A stretch of 64,000 bases of DNA from Paraburkholderia phenoliruptrix (GCF_902859825.1 NZ_CADIKB010000007.1:62001-126000); one strand, 5' to 3'. Counted from the stretch's first letter, positions 28,949 to 39,241 are shown. The notes: generated by a model not told the origin, from the sequence alone. Made by a program: numbers and translations.

Positions 28949-29251
28949 GTGAAAAAGATCGTCCCGTTTGTTGTTGCTGCCGCATTGGGCGTGGGGCTTG
29001 CCTCCGTCGCAGAGGCGCATGTGTCTGTCGGCATCGGTATCGGGGTGCCGGTCGCGCCGGCGTACCCGGTTTACGCGGCGCCTCCGCCGGTGTATTACCC
29101 GCCCCCGCCGCCTGTGGTGTATGCCCCGCCGCCGGTGGTCTATGCGCCGGCGCCCGTCGTGGTGGGTGGCTACTATGGTTATGGCCGCCCGTATTATCAC
29201 CATGGCTATTACCGCGGCTACGGCTACGGCCACGGTTACTACCGGCGCTAA
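28949..29251 (+). CDS. Exported Pro/Tyr/Gly-rich small protein
   Basis: The 100-residue precursor has a clear signal peptide (MKKIVPFVVAAALGVGLASV, then AEA) and a mature part made of PPPVYYPPPPPVVYAPP-like repeats followed by a Gly/Tyr/His-rich tail (YYGYGRPYYHHGYYRGYGYG). Similar low-complexity proteins in Burkholderia are often labelled virulence factor or PXV-repeat protein without proof. GTG at 28949 is the start, with AGGAGA at 28938-28943. A terminator follows at 29282. Confidence 0.75.
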   Translation: MKKIVPFVVAAALGVGLASVAEAHVSVGIGIGVPVAPAYPVYAAPPPVYYPPPPPVVYAPPPVVYAPAPVVVGGYYGYGRPYYHHGYYRGYGYGHGYYRR

Positions 29252-29281
29252 GCGGCGCGGCTCGTCACGCTAGACCTGATG

Positions 29282-29327
29282 AACGGCGTAACGCCGGCTT
29301 GATCGCCGGGTTACGCCGTTTCGTTTT
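29282..29327 (+). terminator. Terminator after the Pro/Tyr/Gly-rich protein gene
   Basis: A long stem (about 29282-29298 with 29305-29320, one bulge) is followed by TCGTTTTT. The symmetry would also allow function on the other strand. Confidence 0.85.
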
Positions 29328-29421
29328 TGGTTGCATCGCGTGAGTGTCTTGCCACGTTCCAAACCGGCGGCGAAGCTGGGAGAATGTCCGTCTAACCCAC
29401 CGCTTCCGGAGACCTCCGCCC

Positions 29422-30396
29422 ATGCAGTCGACGCAACCTCTGCCCGCACCCAATTTCGACGACGTACTCGACGCCGCCGCGCGCCTTGAAGGTGTGGCGC
29501 ATCGCACGCCGGTGTTGACCTCAAGCACGTTCAACGAGCGGACCGGCGCGTCGGTGTTCTTCAAGTGCGAGAACTTTCAGCGAATGGGCGCCTTCAAGTT
29601 TCGCGGCGCCTATAACGCGATTTCCCATTTCGACGCGGAGCAGCGCAACGCCGGCGTACTGACCTATTCGTCCGGCAATCATGCACAGGCCATTGCGCTG
29701 TCGGCGCGCCTCGCCGGCATTCACGCGACGATCATCATGCCGCACGATGCGCCCGCGGCCAAAGTCGCTGCCACCAAAGGCTACGGCGGCGAAGTCATCA
29801 CGTACGACCGCTACAAGGAAAGCCGCGAGGAGATTGGACGGCGGCTGGCTGAAGAGCGGGGCATGACGCTGATTCCGCCCTATGACCATCCGCACGTGAT
29901 CGCGGGGCAGGGCACCGCGGTGAAGGAGTTGATCGAGGAAACCGGTCCGCTCGACATGCTGTTCGTGTGTCTCGGCGGCGGCGGGCTGATTGGCGGCAGC
30001 GCGTTGTCGGCGGCGGCGCTGAGTCCGGATTGCACGGTTATCGGCATCGAGCCGCAAGCGGGCAATGACGGTCAGCAATCGCTCGCGCGCGGCGAGGTGG
30101 TCCACATCGAAACGCCGCGCACCATTGCCGATGGCGCGGCCTCCACGCATTTGGGCGATTACACGTTTGCGATCATCCGCAAGCTCGTCGCGCGAATTGA
30201 AACCGTCACCGACGCGCAGTTGATCGAGACGATGCGCTTTTTCGCTCAACGCATGAAGATGGTGGTCGAGCCGACCGGCTGCCTCGCGGCGGCAGCCGTG
30301 CTGAACGGCGTGCTGCCCGTGAAGGGCAAGCGCGTGGGGGTGGTGGTGAGCGGCGGCAACGTCGATCTGGACAAGCTCGCGCAGTATCTCGCGTGA
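29422..30396 (+). CDS. Threonine/serine dehydratase-like PLP enzyme
   Basis: This 324-residue fold-type II PLP enzyme has the cofactor lysine in FKFRGAYN and the glycine loop CLGGGGLIGG. The length and the lack of a regulatory ACT domain place it with catabolic threonine/serine dehydratases, serine racemases and hydroxyaspartate dehydratases rather than with biosynthetic IlvA. The start is the ATG at 29422; a frame 26 codons longer exists. A hairpin with a T-run follows at 30458. Confidence 0.85.
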   Translation: MQSTQPLPAPNFDDVLDAAARLEGVAHRTPVLTSSTFNERTGASVFFKCENFQRMGAFKFRGAYNAISHFDAEQRNAGVLTYSSGNHAQAIALSARLAGIHATIIMPHDAPAAKVAATKGYGGEVITYDRYKESREEIGRRLAEERGMTLIPPYDHPHVIAGQGTAVKELIEETGPLDMLFVCLGGGGLIGGSALSAAALSPDCTVIGIEPQAGNDGQQSLARGEVVHIETPRTIADGAASTHLGDYTFAIIRKLVARIETVTDAQLIETMRFFAQRMKMVVEPTGCLAAAAVLNGVLPVKGKRVGVVVSGGNVDLDKLAQYLA

Positions 30397-30457
30397 CCTT
30401 TGTTGAGTGATCTGGCCTGGCGGCGCACGAACCGCCTTGGTGGCGTTTGCAGAAATG

Positions 30458-30488
30458 GCCCGTTCGTATTGCCGATGCGGGCTTTTTT
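30458..30488 (+). terminator. Terminator of the dehydratase gene
   Basis: GCCCG (30458-30462) pairs with CGGGC (30478-30482) across a 15-base loop and is followed by six T. The short stem makes this moderate. It also abuts the end of the convergent LysE-type gene. Confidence 0.6.
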
Positions 30489-30489
30489 G

Positions 30490-31206
30490 TCAGCTCGCCG
30501 TTTGCGCCGCAGTTTGCCCGGCCGGCGAATGCTGCGCGGTTTGCAGAATCAGATCGCGGTAGCCGTTGACGATCACACTATACGAGAAGTAGGCGAACAG
30601 TAGCGCCGACAGCACATGGCAGGCGCGCAGCAAACCGCTGCCGGCGCGCTTGCGCCCATGGCTACCGAGTCCGCAGATGAACACGGTCCAGCACAGGCCA
30701 CCAAGAAAGAAGCCGCCCAGAAACACAGGGGCCGTCTCCGCGCTCGTTGCTCCGGCCTTGGCGATCAGCGCGCCGCCCACCGCGGCGAACCACAGAATGG
30801 CCGACGGCGACGACACCGCCAGCAACACGCCGCGCACGAAGCCGCGCCACGCGGACAGGTGCGGCGCGTTGGCGTCGGCTTCTCCGGCGACGGGCGGCGC
30901 CGACGCGGGGAACATGGCCTCCCGAGCCATCTTCCACGTGAGAAACAGCAGAATGGCCGCCCCGCCGATCCACACGACCCAGCGCACCGACTCGAACTGC
31001 AATAGCGCGGCCATGCCCGCCAGCGCGAGCGCTGCGTAAATCAGATCGCCGACACACGAACCGAGGCCGAGCCAGAAGCCAGGTTTGAAGCCGTGCGAGA
31101 GCGCGAGAGAAATCATCGCGACGTTCACGAGGCCGATGTCCAGACACAGCGACAACGACAGGAAAAATCCGTCGGACATCATCGAAAGGGCATGCATCCG
31201 CGCCAT
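30490..31206 (-). CDS. LysE/RhtB family exporter
   Basis: This membrane protein of about 238 residues has five to six helices. The first segment LSLSLCLDIGLVNVAMISLALSHG and the pattern GFWLGLGSCVGDLIYAALAL follow the LysE translocator layout, so it probably exports amino acids or similar small metabolites. The start is uncertain: ATG 31206 has GGAG only two bases away, while ATG 31197 is eleven bases away from the same GGAG. It follows ubiD by 37 bases on the same strand. Confidence 0.75.
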   Translation of the reverse strand: MARMHALSMMSDGFFLSLSLCLDIGLVNVAMISLALSHGFKPGFWLGLGSCVGDLIYAALALAGMAALLQFESVRWVVWIGGAAILLFLTWKMAREAMFPASAPPVAGEADANAPHLSAWRGFVRGVLLAVSSPSAILWFAAVGGALIAKAGATSAETAPVFLGGFFLGGLCWTVFICGLGSHGRKRAGSGLLRACHVLSALLFAYFSYSVIVNGYRDLILQTAQHSPAGQTAAQTAS

Positions 31207-31243
31207 TGCTCCATCAATTTTGTTATTCGGTGAGGCGCGGCGC

Positions 31244-32812
31244 TCAGAGGCCCAGCTCGTTCCACAGACCGTCGATTCGCTGCTTGACTGCCGCGTCCAT
31301 CTCGATGGGCCGGCCCCATTCGCGGTCGGTTTCGCCGGGCCACTTGTTGGTCGCGTCGAGTCCCATTTTGGAACCGAGCCCTGCGACCGGCGACGCGAAG
31401 TCGAGGTAGTCGATCGGCGTGCGGTCGACAAGCACCGTATCGCGCGTCGGGTCGACGCGGGTCGTGATTGCCCAGATCACTTCTTTCCAGTCGCGGATGT
31501 TGACGTCCTCGTCGACCACGACAATGAACTTCGTATACATGAACTGCCGCAGGAAGCTCCACACGCCGAACATCACACGCTTGGCATGGCCGGCGTAGCT
31601 CTTCTTCATCTGCACGATGGCCATACGGTAACTGCAGCCTTCGGGCGGCAGATAGAAGTCGGTGATTTCGGTGAACTGCTTTTGCAGCAACGGCACGAAC
31701 ACCTCGTTGAGCGCCACGCCGAGCACGGCGGGCTCGTCCGGCGGTTTGCCGGTGTAGGTGGAGTGATAGATCGCGTCGCGGCGCATGGTGATGCGCTCGA
31801 CGGTGAACACCGGAAACCACTCCTGTTCGTTGTAGTAGCCGGTATGGTCGCCGTAAGGGCCCTCCAGCGCGTGCTCGTAAGCTGCAGACGCGCCACGGGC
31901 CGGCCGCGGCGGCGCGCCCGCGGGGACAGGCGCGGTCATGCCTTGCTGCGGGTAGATAAAGCCTTCGAGCACGATCTCCGCGCGCGCCGGCACCTGCAAG
32001 CTGTCGACGCCGGGCGTGAGGCATCGGGCGAGTTCGGTTCGTCCGCCGCGCAGCAGCCCGGCAAACTGGTATTCGGAGAGCGTGTCGGGCACCGGCGTGA
32101 CTGCCCCGAGGATGGTGGCCGGATCCGCGCCCAGCACGACGGCGACCGGATACGGTTTGCCCGGATTCTTCAGCGCGAATTCGCGGAAATCGAGCGCGCC
32201 GCCGCGGTGAGCGAGCCAGCGCATGATCAGCTTGTTGCGCGCAATCAGCTGCTGGCGGTAGATGCCAAGATTTTGTCGGCTCTTGTTCGGGCCTTTTGTG
32301 ACGGTCAGGCCCCACGTGATGAGCGGGCCGGCGTCGCCCGGCCAGCAGGTCTGGATGGGCAGCTTTTCGAGATCAACGTCGTTGCCTTCCCAGACGATTT
32401 CCTGACAGGGCGGCGCATTCACGGTTTTTGGCGCCATGTCCCACACCGCCTTCGCGAGCGAGAAGAGCTTGCCCGCGTCCTTGAGACCTTTGGGCGGTTC
32501 CGGCTCCTTCAGCGCCGACAGCAACCGGCCGACGTCGCGCAGCGATTCGAGCGCGGCACCGTCGCCTTCGCCGGCCTGCGCGTCGATACCCATGCCGAGC
32601 GCCACGCGGCGCGGCGTGCCGAACAGATTCCCGAGCACCGGGAACGCATGCCGCTCCTGGTTCTCAAACAGCAGGGCCGGCCCGCCGGCGCGCAGTACGC
32701 GGTCGCACAGCTCGGTCATTTCGAGCACGGGCGAGACCTTTTGCGAGATACGGCGCAGTTCGCCGATCGTCTCGAGGCGGCCGACGAAGTCGCGCAAATC
32801 TTTGTATTTCAT
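31244..32812 (-). CDS. ubiD: 4-hydroxy-3-polyprenylbenzoate decarboxylase UbiD
   Basis: This 522-residue decarboxylase of ubiquinone synthesis uses prenylated FMN. The start [14 protein letters not shown] is the usual family beginning. Later blocks such as [20 protein letters not shown]-like and [15 protein letters not shown] belong to the conserved core, and the length is normal. The flavin prenyltransferase UbiX is not in the window. The LysE-type gene downstream may share the transcript. Confidence 0.93.
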   Translation of the reverse strand: MKYKDLRDFVGRLETIGELRRISQKVSPVLEMTELCDRVLRAGGPALLFENQERHAFPVLGNLFGTPRRVALGMGIDAQAGEGDGAALESLRDVGRLLSALKEPEPPKGLKDAGKLFSLAKAVWDMAPKTVNAPPCQEIVWEGNDVDLEKLPIQTCWPGDAGPLITWGLTVTKGPNKSRQNLGIYRQQLIARNKLIMRWLAHRGGALDFREFALKNPGKPYPVAVVLGADPATILGAVTPVPDTLSEYQFAGLLRGGRTELARCLTPGVDSLQVPARAEIVLEGFIYPQQGMTAPVPAGAPPRPARGASAAYEHALEGPYGDHTGYYNEQEWFPVFTVERITMRRDAIYHSTYTGKPPDEPAVLGVALNEVFVPLLQKQFTEITDFYLPPEGCSYRMAIVQMKKSYAGHAKRVMFGVWSFLRQFMYTKFIVVVDEDVNIRDWKEVIWAITTRVDPTRDTVLVDRTPIDYLDFASPVAGLGSKMGLDATNKWPGETDREWGRPIEMDAAVKQRIDGLWNELGL

Positions 32813-32983
32813 CTGTTGCTGTTCAGTGCCGCAAGCGGCGAGGAAGAAACGGCGCCACGCTATTGCAGGTGCCAAACCGATTGTCGATTTTACCTGCGTT
32901 GGCTAGCACACGTAGATCGGCCGAATGGGCTAAGACAAGCAAACGCTGCCAAATCGCCGCCGAAGCGCTTGCGGCGGTGCTCC

Positions 32984-33008
32984 AGGCGCTCCGTAGCGCC
33001 TCTTTTAT
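32984..33008 (+). terminator. Orphan terminator-like hairpin on the plus strand
   Basis: AGGCGCT (32984-32990) pairs with AGCGCCT (32995-33001) around CCGT and is followed by CTTTTATTA on the plus strand. No plus-strand gene lies upstream (ubiD is on the other strand), so it may end an unrecognised short RNA. A second hairpin, CCGCC...GGCGG, lies just before it. Confidence 0.5.
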
Positions 33009-33041
33009 TACAATTAGTTATACATTTGCCTGTTTGTAGTG

Positions 33042-33071
33042 TTGACGATCTATAAAACCGTGCCCTAGAAT
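33042..33071 (+). promoter_or_regulatory. Sigma-70-type promoter of the structured leader
   Basis: TTGACG at 33042-33047 and TAGAAT at 33066-33071 are separated by 18 bases. The surrounding DNA is AT-rich. Transcription should begin near 33078, about 337 bases ahead of the transglycosylase start. Confidence 0.7.
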
Positions 33072-33077
33072 CCGTCC

Positions 33078-33323
33078 ACATTGGTTGCAGGGCGTGAACC
33101 TTTTACCACCGCCCCCGGTCCCATCTGACGCAACGCGTCACCGCTTACCGAAGCCCTGCACGGTATTCGTCGGTCTTATTGAAGTCCTCGCCAGCGCCTA
33201 CTGACGCTGGTTTTTCGCGTGGGAGCCCCCGCCGCATGCTTTTCGCATGCCGCGGACCGCTTTGAGGTTGGCTCCCCACAAACGGTATTTGCCGTTTTCC
33301 CGACGTCGCTGCTGCCCTAACCA
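33078..33323 (+). ncRNA. Putative structured RNA: small RNA and/or attenuating leader of the transglycosylase
   Basis: From the promoter the RNA would form an 8-pair helix (33086-33093 with 33153-33160). A terminator follows: CCAGCG 33191-33196 with CGCTGG 33205-33210, then five T. Reading through gives a bulged helix (33219-33227 with 33270-33279) enclosing the GCATGC-TTTTC-GCATGC hairpin (33234-33250), and then a second, weaker terminator-like hairpin (33280-33298). The segment 33082-33093 can instead pair with 33314-33323. No open frame with a ribosome site is visible. I do not recognise an RNA family. Confidence 0.55.
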
Positions 33324-33414
33324 GACAGAGCGCGCGATGTCTTGACTCTGCGAATGTGTGTTACCGCCTGTTTGTTCAGCGGAATTCGCGGATCATGCAA
33401 CATGGGAGATCTGA

Positions 33415-34620
33415 ATGAACGCCTGGTTATCGTGGCGTCCCGATGAACGTATCGCGCAGGTCGTGCGCGGTGCAGTGCGCCGTGGGACGCAATTGAGTCA
33501 TCATCTGTTCAGCATTGTCGGCGGCATTGCCGTCGTGCTGGCCATTGCACTGTGGCTGATGCCGACGTGGCGCGGCACGCTCGCGGCCAAGCTCATGCCC
33601 GTGCTTTCCGCGGCCGTGCAGGCCGGACCCGCGCGCCTGCTGCAGGGCAACCCGCTGCCGTCTTTCGCGCCGCCGGGACATACCTCGTCGGACGAAACGC
33701 TGTCGTCCAATACCAGCGGCGCGAACGGCGCCGACGTGGCGAACGGCACGAACAACGCCGGCGTGAGCGTCAGCAACACGAGCTACGACGGGGCGTTCGA
33801 CGGCAGCGGCTCGGCCGGCATGGGCATCGCGGCGCTCAACGGTCTCGACCCGCGCACCATGCAAAGCGTCTCCGCGTTGGCCCGGCTGATTCCGGCGCAA
33901 CGCGTTTCCGCCGACGCACGCGACGACCGCGTGCTCGTGTCGTCGCGTGAGCAGGCGCTCGTCGCCTCGTACCTGGCCCGGCGCTATCGCGTCGCTCAGG
34001 AGCCCGTCAGCGAGCTCGTGAAGGCGGCGTTCGACACCGGCCGGGAAGTCGGCCTCGACCCGCTGCTGCTGCTGTCAGTCATGGCGATCGAATCCGGCTT
34101 CAACCCGTACGCTGAGAGCGGCGTGGGCGCCCAAGGTTTGATGCAGGTCATGTCCAAGGTCCATTCGGACAAATTCCAGTATTTCGGCGGCGAGAGCGCG
34201 GCGCTCGAACCGCTCGCGAACATCAAGGTCGGCGCGCTGGTTCTGAAGGACTGCATTGCCCGCGGCGGCTCGCTGCCGGGCGGTTTGCGTCTGTATGTCG
34301 GGTCCACGTCGCAGGACGATGGCGGCTACGGCGCCAAGGTGATGGCCGAGCGCGGGCGTCTGCGCGACGTCGCACGGGGCCGCAAGGTGCCCATCAATGC
34401 TCCGCAGGCTCCGGTCATGACGGCGTCGAACAACGCGTCGTCTTCATCCGCGTCGGCTGCTGCAAACAGCAACAACGGCAAGCGCGTGCAGGTCACGCTG
34501 GAAGGAAGCCACCCTTTGAGCGCCGCCGCGTCGCCGGCCCATACGCCGGTTTCCGAACAGGACGATGCCAGCGTGAATGCTCCCAAGCACGTGGCTTCGA
34601 GCGCCGAGCTGGGCGCGTGA
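33415..34620 (+). CDS. Lytic transglycosylase (SLT domain) with membrane anchor
   Basis: This 401-residue envelope protein cuts peptidoglycan glycan strands to anhydro-muropeptides. A single membrane helix at about residues 28-47 anchors it, then comes an Asn/Gly/Ser-rich linker, and the SLT domain lies at about residues 200-325, with catalytic Glu226 in AIESGFNP and the GLMQVM block. The tail is low-complexity Ser/Ala-rich. GGGAG before ATG 33415 fixes the start. The gene has an unusually long, structured 5' region and a strong terminator after it. Confidence 0.88.
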   Translation: MNAWLSWRPDERIAQVVRGAVRRGTQLSHHLFSIVGGIAVVLAIALWLMPTWRGTLAAKLMPVLSAAVQAGPARLLQGNPLPSFAPPGHTSSDETLSSNTSGANGADVANGTNNAGVSVSNTSYDGAFDGSGSAGMGIAALNGLDPRTMQSVSALARLIPAQRVSADARDDRVLVSSREQALVASYLARRYRVAQEPVSELVKAAFDTGREVGLDPLLLLSVMAIESGFNPYAESGVGAQGLMQVMSKVHSDKFQYFGGESAALEPLANIKVGALVLKDCIARGGSLPGGLRLYVGSTSQDDGGYGAKVMAERGRLRDVARGRKVPINAPQAPVMTASNNASSSSASAAANSNNGKRVQVTLEGSHPLSAAASPAHTPVSEQDDASVNAPKHVASSAELGA

Positions 34621-34662
34621 GCGTTTGACCGGCCAATATAGATGGCCGGAAGCGGAAGCTAC

Positions 34663-34694
34663 AAAAAAGGACACCCTCGGGTGTCCTTTTTTTT
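34663..34694 (+). terminator. Terminator of the transglycosylase gene
   Basis: GGACACCC (34669-34676) pairs with GGGTGTCC (34679-34686), with an A-run before and eight T after. It is a strong terminator on the plus strand and possibly active on both. Confidence 0.92.
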
Positions 34695-34843
34695 CGTCTG
34701 CGGGTCTGGATTGCCATTGAGGTTTTCGCTGGCGCCTTAGCGCCGGTGAAACGCGCGCAAGCACCAGCGCAGCACAGATGGGCAACCAGGCCGGCGACGC
34801 GGCGGCGGATCAATCGGCCGCCGCGCGCTCCCGCTGCCAGGCC

Positions 34844-36040
34844 CTAGTGCCGTCCGAACAGCCGCCCGAGGCGCTCAACCGCCTCCTCCAGCTTCGGATA
34901 CGCGGTGGCGTACGAGAGCCGGATATATTGCTTCGGCGCATGGGTGCCGAAATCCATGCCCGGCACGAGCACCACGCCGGCTTGGTGCAGCATCGCCTTG
35001 GTGAGCGCGGAGCTGTCGCCGGCGGCAGGGTGATTGACGGTTCCGCAGTCCGCGTAGACGTAAAACGCGCCGTCGGGCATGACGGGCACCGTAAAGCCCA
35101 GCGACTCCAGCGCCGGCGCAATGAAATCCCGACGCCGCTTGAATTCCAGGCGGCGCGCTTCGTAGGTGGCAATGGTTTGCGGTTCGAAGCACGCGAGCGC
35201 CGCGTGCTGCGCCAGCGCGGACGCGCAGATAAAGAGGTTCTGCGCCAGCTTCTCGAACGCGCTCACCATGCCTGGCGGCACGACGAGCCAGCCGAGGCGC
35301 CAGCCTGTCATGTTGAAGTACTTCGAGAAGCTGTTGACGGTGATCACGTCGTCGCCATACGACAGCGCCGACACCGGCTTCGCGTCGTAGCTCAGGCCCT
35401 GGTAGATTTCGTCGACGATCGTAAAGCCGCCGCGCGAGCGCACCGTCTTCACAATGCGTTCGAGTTCGGCCGGTTCGATCGATGTGCCAGTCGGGTTGGA
35501 CGGCGACGCGAGCAGCACGCCGCGCGTGCGCTCGTTCCAGAGCCGTTCGACGTCGGCGGCAGTCAGCTGGAAGCGCTCGGCGGGACCGCTCGGCACCATG
35601 ACGGGCTTGCCTTCGGCCGCGATCACGAAGTGGCGGTTGCACGGGTAGCACGGGTCGGGCATCAGCACTTCGTCGTCGCGGTCCACCAGTGCCGCACACG
35701 CGAGCAGAAGTGCCGCCGACGCGCCCGCCGTCACGACGATGCGCGCGGGATCGACGTCGACGCCGTAGACGCTGGCGTAATGCGCCGAAATCGCTTCACG
35801 CAACGCGTGGAGGCCGACGGCGCTCGTGTATTGGGTCACGCCGCGGCGCAGCGCGGTGGCGGCCGCCTCGATGACCGGTTCCGGCGCGGTGAAGTCGGGC
35901 TCGCCGATCCCCATGTGAATGATGTCCCGCCCATCGCGCTCGAGAAGCGCGGCCTCCTTGGCCAGCTCCATCACGTAGAAAGGCTGGATGGAGTCGACGC
36001 GTGCGGCAAGCCGCACAAGAGGTTCGGTCACGGAGTTCAT
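34844..36040 (-). CDS. Class I/II PLP aminotransferase
   Basis: This 398-residue fold-type I aminotransferase has the cofactor lysine at residue 240 in NSFSKYFNMTGWRLGW. Other core motifs are SPSNPTGT, DEIYQGLSYD and the late arginine in YIRLSYA that binds the substrate carboxylate. It belongs to the aspartate/alanine/aromatic type group; the substrate is not clear from sequence. The start MNSVTEPL at 36040 gives the normal length, while the upstream open frame lacks likeness to the family. Confidence 0.85.
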   Translation of the reverse strand: MNSVTEPLVRLAARVDSIQPFYVMELAKEAALLERDGRDIIHMGIGEPDFTAPEPVIEAAATALRRGVTQYTSAVGLHALREAISAHYASVYGVDVDPARIVVTAGASAALLLACAALVDRDDEVLMPDPCYPCNRHFVIAAEGKPVMVPSGPAERFQLTAADVERLWNERTRGVLLASPSNPTGTSIEPAELERIVKTVRSRGGFTIVDEIYQGLSYDAKPVSALSYGDDVITVNSFSKYFNMTGWRLGWLVVPPGMVSAFEKLAQNLFICASALAQHAALACFEPQTIATYEARRLEFKRRRDFIAPALESLGFTVPVMPDGAFYVYADCGTVNHPAAGDSSALTKAMLHQAGVVLVPGMDFGTHAPKQYIRLSYATAYPKLEEAVERLGRLFGRH

Positions 36041-36255
36041 ACGGTTAAATCCAGTCCAGAAGCAGAAACGGGCTGCGCTTCGCGCATTTGTTGATGCGCG
36101 CGGCGCAGTCCTCACAGCGATGCATTCGCGCGGTAGCCGGGCTGACTGCCGTGCGGCGCGTGCGCAGCGGGCGCGAATCGCCGAACCGCGCAAATACGGG
36201 GCCGTACGAAACACGCGCGCAACACGCACCCACCCACCGCCCCGCAGGCTTGCGC

Positions 36256-36690
36256 CTAGCGCTTGCGAGCCGCTTCCGTCTCGGTTACGCGCAGCTTGGC
36301 CGCGAGCTTGTCCAGCACGCCGTTCACGTACTTGTAGCCGTCCGCGCCGCCAAACGTCTTGGCGAGTTCCACGGCTTCGTTGATCACCACGCGGTACGGA
36401 ATGTCGATGTGATTCTTCAGTTCAAATGCGGCGACCAGCAGCACTGCGCGTTCGACCGGCGAAAGCTGGTCGATCGGACGGTCCAGACACGGTGCGATAT
36501 CGGCGGACAGCGCCTCCGAATCGCGGATCACGCCGTGCAGAATCGCGTCCAGGTGCTCATGGTCTGCTTTGTCGAAGCCCTGCGCGCCGCGCAGTTGCGC
36601 GTCGATTTCACCGCCGGGCGAACCCGACAGCAGCCACTGATAAAGCCCCTGCGTGGCCAGTTCGCGGGAGCGTCGGCGTGCGCTCTTCAT
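36256..36690 (-). CDS. nusB: Transcription antitermination factor NusB
   Basis: This 144-residue all-helical RNA-binding protein joins NusE (S10) on boxA RNA to permit antitermination in rRNA operons. It opens with an Arg-rich segment ([20 protein letters not shown]) typical of NusB. The core [16 protein letters not shown] and the [16 protein letters not shown] segment are conserved. The start overlaps the ribH stop by four bases, as in most proteobacterial rib-nus operons. Confidence 0.95.
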   Translation of the reverse strand: MKSARRRSRELATQGLYQWLLSGSPGGEIDAQLRGAQGFDKADHEHLDAILHGVIRDSEALSADIAPCLDRPIDQLSPVERAVLLVAAFELKNHIDIPYRVVINEAVELAKTFGGADGYKYVNGVLDKLAAKLRVTETEAARKR

Positions 36691-37193
36691 GCCTCTTCCT
36701 CTTCTTCGTCTTCTTCTTCGTCGTCGCCGCCCAGTTGTTCGAGCGCCACTGCGAGATTCGCCATTTCGACGGCCACGCGCGCCGCGTCACGGCCTTTTTC
36801 GGTCATGCGGGCGACGGCTTGTTCGTCGTTTTCCGTGGTCAACACGGCGTTGGCGACGGGAATGCCGAAGTCGAGGCCGATGCGCGTGATGCCGGCACCG
36901 CTTTCGTTCGACACCAGTTCGAAGTGATACGTTTCGCCGCGAATGACGGCGCCGAGCGCGATGAGCGCGTCGAACTGGGCGCTTTCGGCGAGTTTTTGCA
37001 GTGCGAGCGGGATTTCCAGCGCGCCCGGCACGGTGACGAGCAGCACGTCTTCGCCCGTCACGCCGAGGCGTTCCAGCTCTTCGATGCACGAGTCCGCAAG
37101 ACCGTTGCATACGGGTTCGTTAAAGCGCGCCTGGACGATGCCGATGCGCAGTCCGTCGCCGTCGAGGTTCGGTTGGTATTGTCCGATTTCCAT
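36687..37193 (-). CDS. ribH: 6,7-dimethyl-8-ribityllumazine synthase RibH
   Basis: This 168-residue enzyme joins the diaminopyrimidine and the four-carbon unit in riboflavin synthesis, and normally assembles as a 60-mer or pentamer. [18 protein letters not shown] and [12 protein letters not shown] mark the active site. Odd is the C-terminal acidic tail [14 protein letters not shown], absent from most relatives and coded by a repetitive GAA/GAG run. It lies between ribBX and nusB in one operon, with 54 bases from the ribBX stop to its start. Confidence 0.95.
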   Translation of the reverse strand: MEIGQYQPNLDGDGLRIGIVQARFNEPVCNGLADSCIEELERLGVTGEDVLLVTVPGALEIPLALQKLAESAQFDALIALGAVIRGETYHFELVSNESGAGITRIGLDFGIPVANAVLTTENDEQAVARMTEKGRDAARVAVEMANLAVALEQLGGDDEEEDEEEEEA

Positions 37194-37247
37194 GTTGATT
37201 CCGTAGTGTTTGAGTGGGCGCGAGGCGCGTGAATGATCGGATCAGCC

Positions 37248-38378
<1,131 letters not shown>

Positions 38379-38611
38379 GGTGGCGAGTTTTTCGGGAAAG
38401 CGCGTATTTTACGCCACGCGCGGTGCCAAGTCCCCTCCGCCGGATGGCATAGGCCGTTTGGCCGACTGGTGATCGCCGGCAGCCCCAGCTATGCTGGGCC
38501 AGACGATGAATGCATGAACTGGCGCAAGCGCTAAGCTGCCGCGGACAATCTCTGCTGCGCCGGTTTTGCGTTTTGTTGCCGCCTTCACGACACCGTTACC
38601 GGGCGCAGCGC

Positions 38612-39226
38612 TTATTTCGGGGCGTTGAGCATGCGCTCCACATACCGCGCAATCAGATCGATTTCCAGATTCACCGGCGTGCCTGCACGCAGATGCTTGA
38701 GCGCGGTCACTTCCACCGTGTGCGGAATCAGATTGATCGAGAACTCGCAGCCGTCGTCGCGATCTTTAACCGAGTTGACGGTCAAACTCACGCCGTTGAC
38801 AGTGATTGAACCCTTGTACGCGAGATAGCGCCCAATCTCGCGCGGCGCCAGCACGCGCAGTTCGTGCGACTCGCCGACGGGCGCAAAATGGGTCACGGTG
38901 CCCAGACCGTCCACGTGACCAGAGACGATGTGGCCGCCCAGCCGGTCGTGCGCGCGCAGCGCTTTTTCCAGATTGACTTCGCCCACTTCGCTGAGGCCCG
39001 CGGTGCGGTTCAGGCTTTCGCGGGACACGTCGACCTCGAACGAATGGTCCGTTTTCGCGACCACGGTCATGCACGCGCCCTGAATGGTGATGCTGTCGCC
39101 GAGCTGCACGTCGGCGAGATCGAGGCCGCCGGCCTCCACGTTCAGGCGAACGCCCGCGTCGCCGTTCGTGCCGAGCGGCTTGACCGACTCGATGCGGCCC
39201 ACTGCCGCGACGATTCCTGTGAACAT
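38612..39226 (-). CDS. ribE: Riboflavin synthase alpha chain RibE
   Basis: The 204-residue enzyme turns two lumazine molecules into riboflavin. It contains the two lumazine-binding repeats of the family: MFTGIVAAVGRIESV at the start and HIVSGHVDGLGTV opening the second. The length is typical. It lies 15 bases downstream of ribD. A gap of about 230 bases separates it from ribBX; I looked for an FMN riboswitch there and found none. Confidence 0.95.
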   Translation of the reverse strand: MFTGIVAAVGRIESVKPLGTNGDAGVRLNVEAGGLDLADVQLGDSITIQGACMTVVAKTDHSFEVDVSRESLNRTAGLSEVGEVNLEKALRAHDRLGGHIVSGHVDGLGTVTHFAPVGESHELRVLAPREIGRYLAYKGSITVNGVSLTVNSVKDRDDGCEFSINLIPHTVEVTALKHLRAGTPVNLEIDLIARYVERMLNAPK

Positions 39227-39241
39227 CGTACTTATCCTTGA

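Noticed and set aside
31085-33055. 656-codon plus-strand frame opposite ubiD
   Set aside because: It is antisense to a confident UbiD, has low-complexity His/Arg/Val composition and runs through the promoter and terminator region.
33081-33323. 6S RNA, tmRNA, RNase P RNA or 4.5S RNA
   Set aside because: The region is structured, but the diagnostic conserved sequences of these RNAs (for example the RNase P GAGGAAAGTCC block or the tmRNA tRNA-like ends) are absent.
38379-38611. FMN riboswitch between ribE and ribBX on the minus strand
   Set aside because: The gap is large enough, but the conserved GGGTGAAATTCCC-type and CCGAC blocks of the RFN element are not present on either strand.
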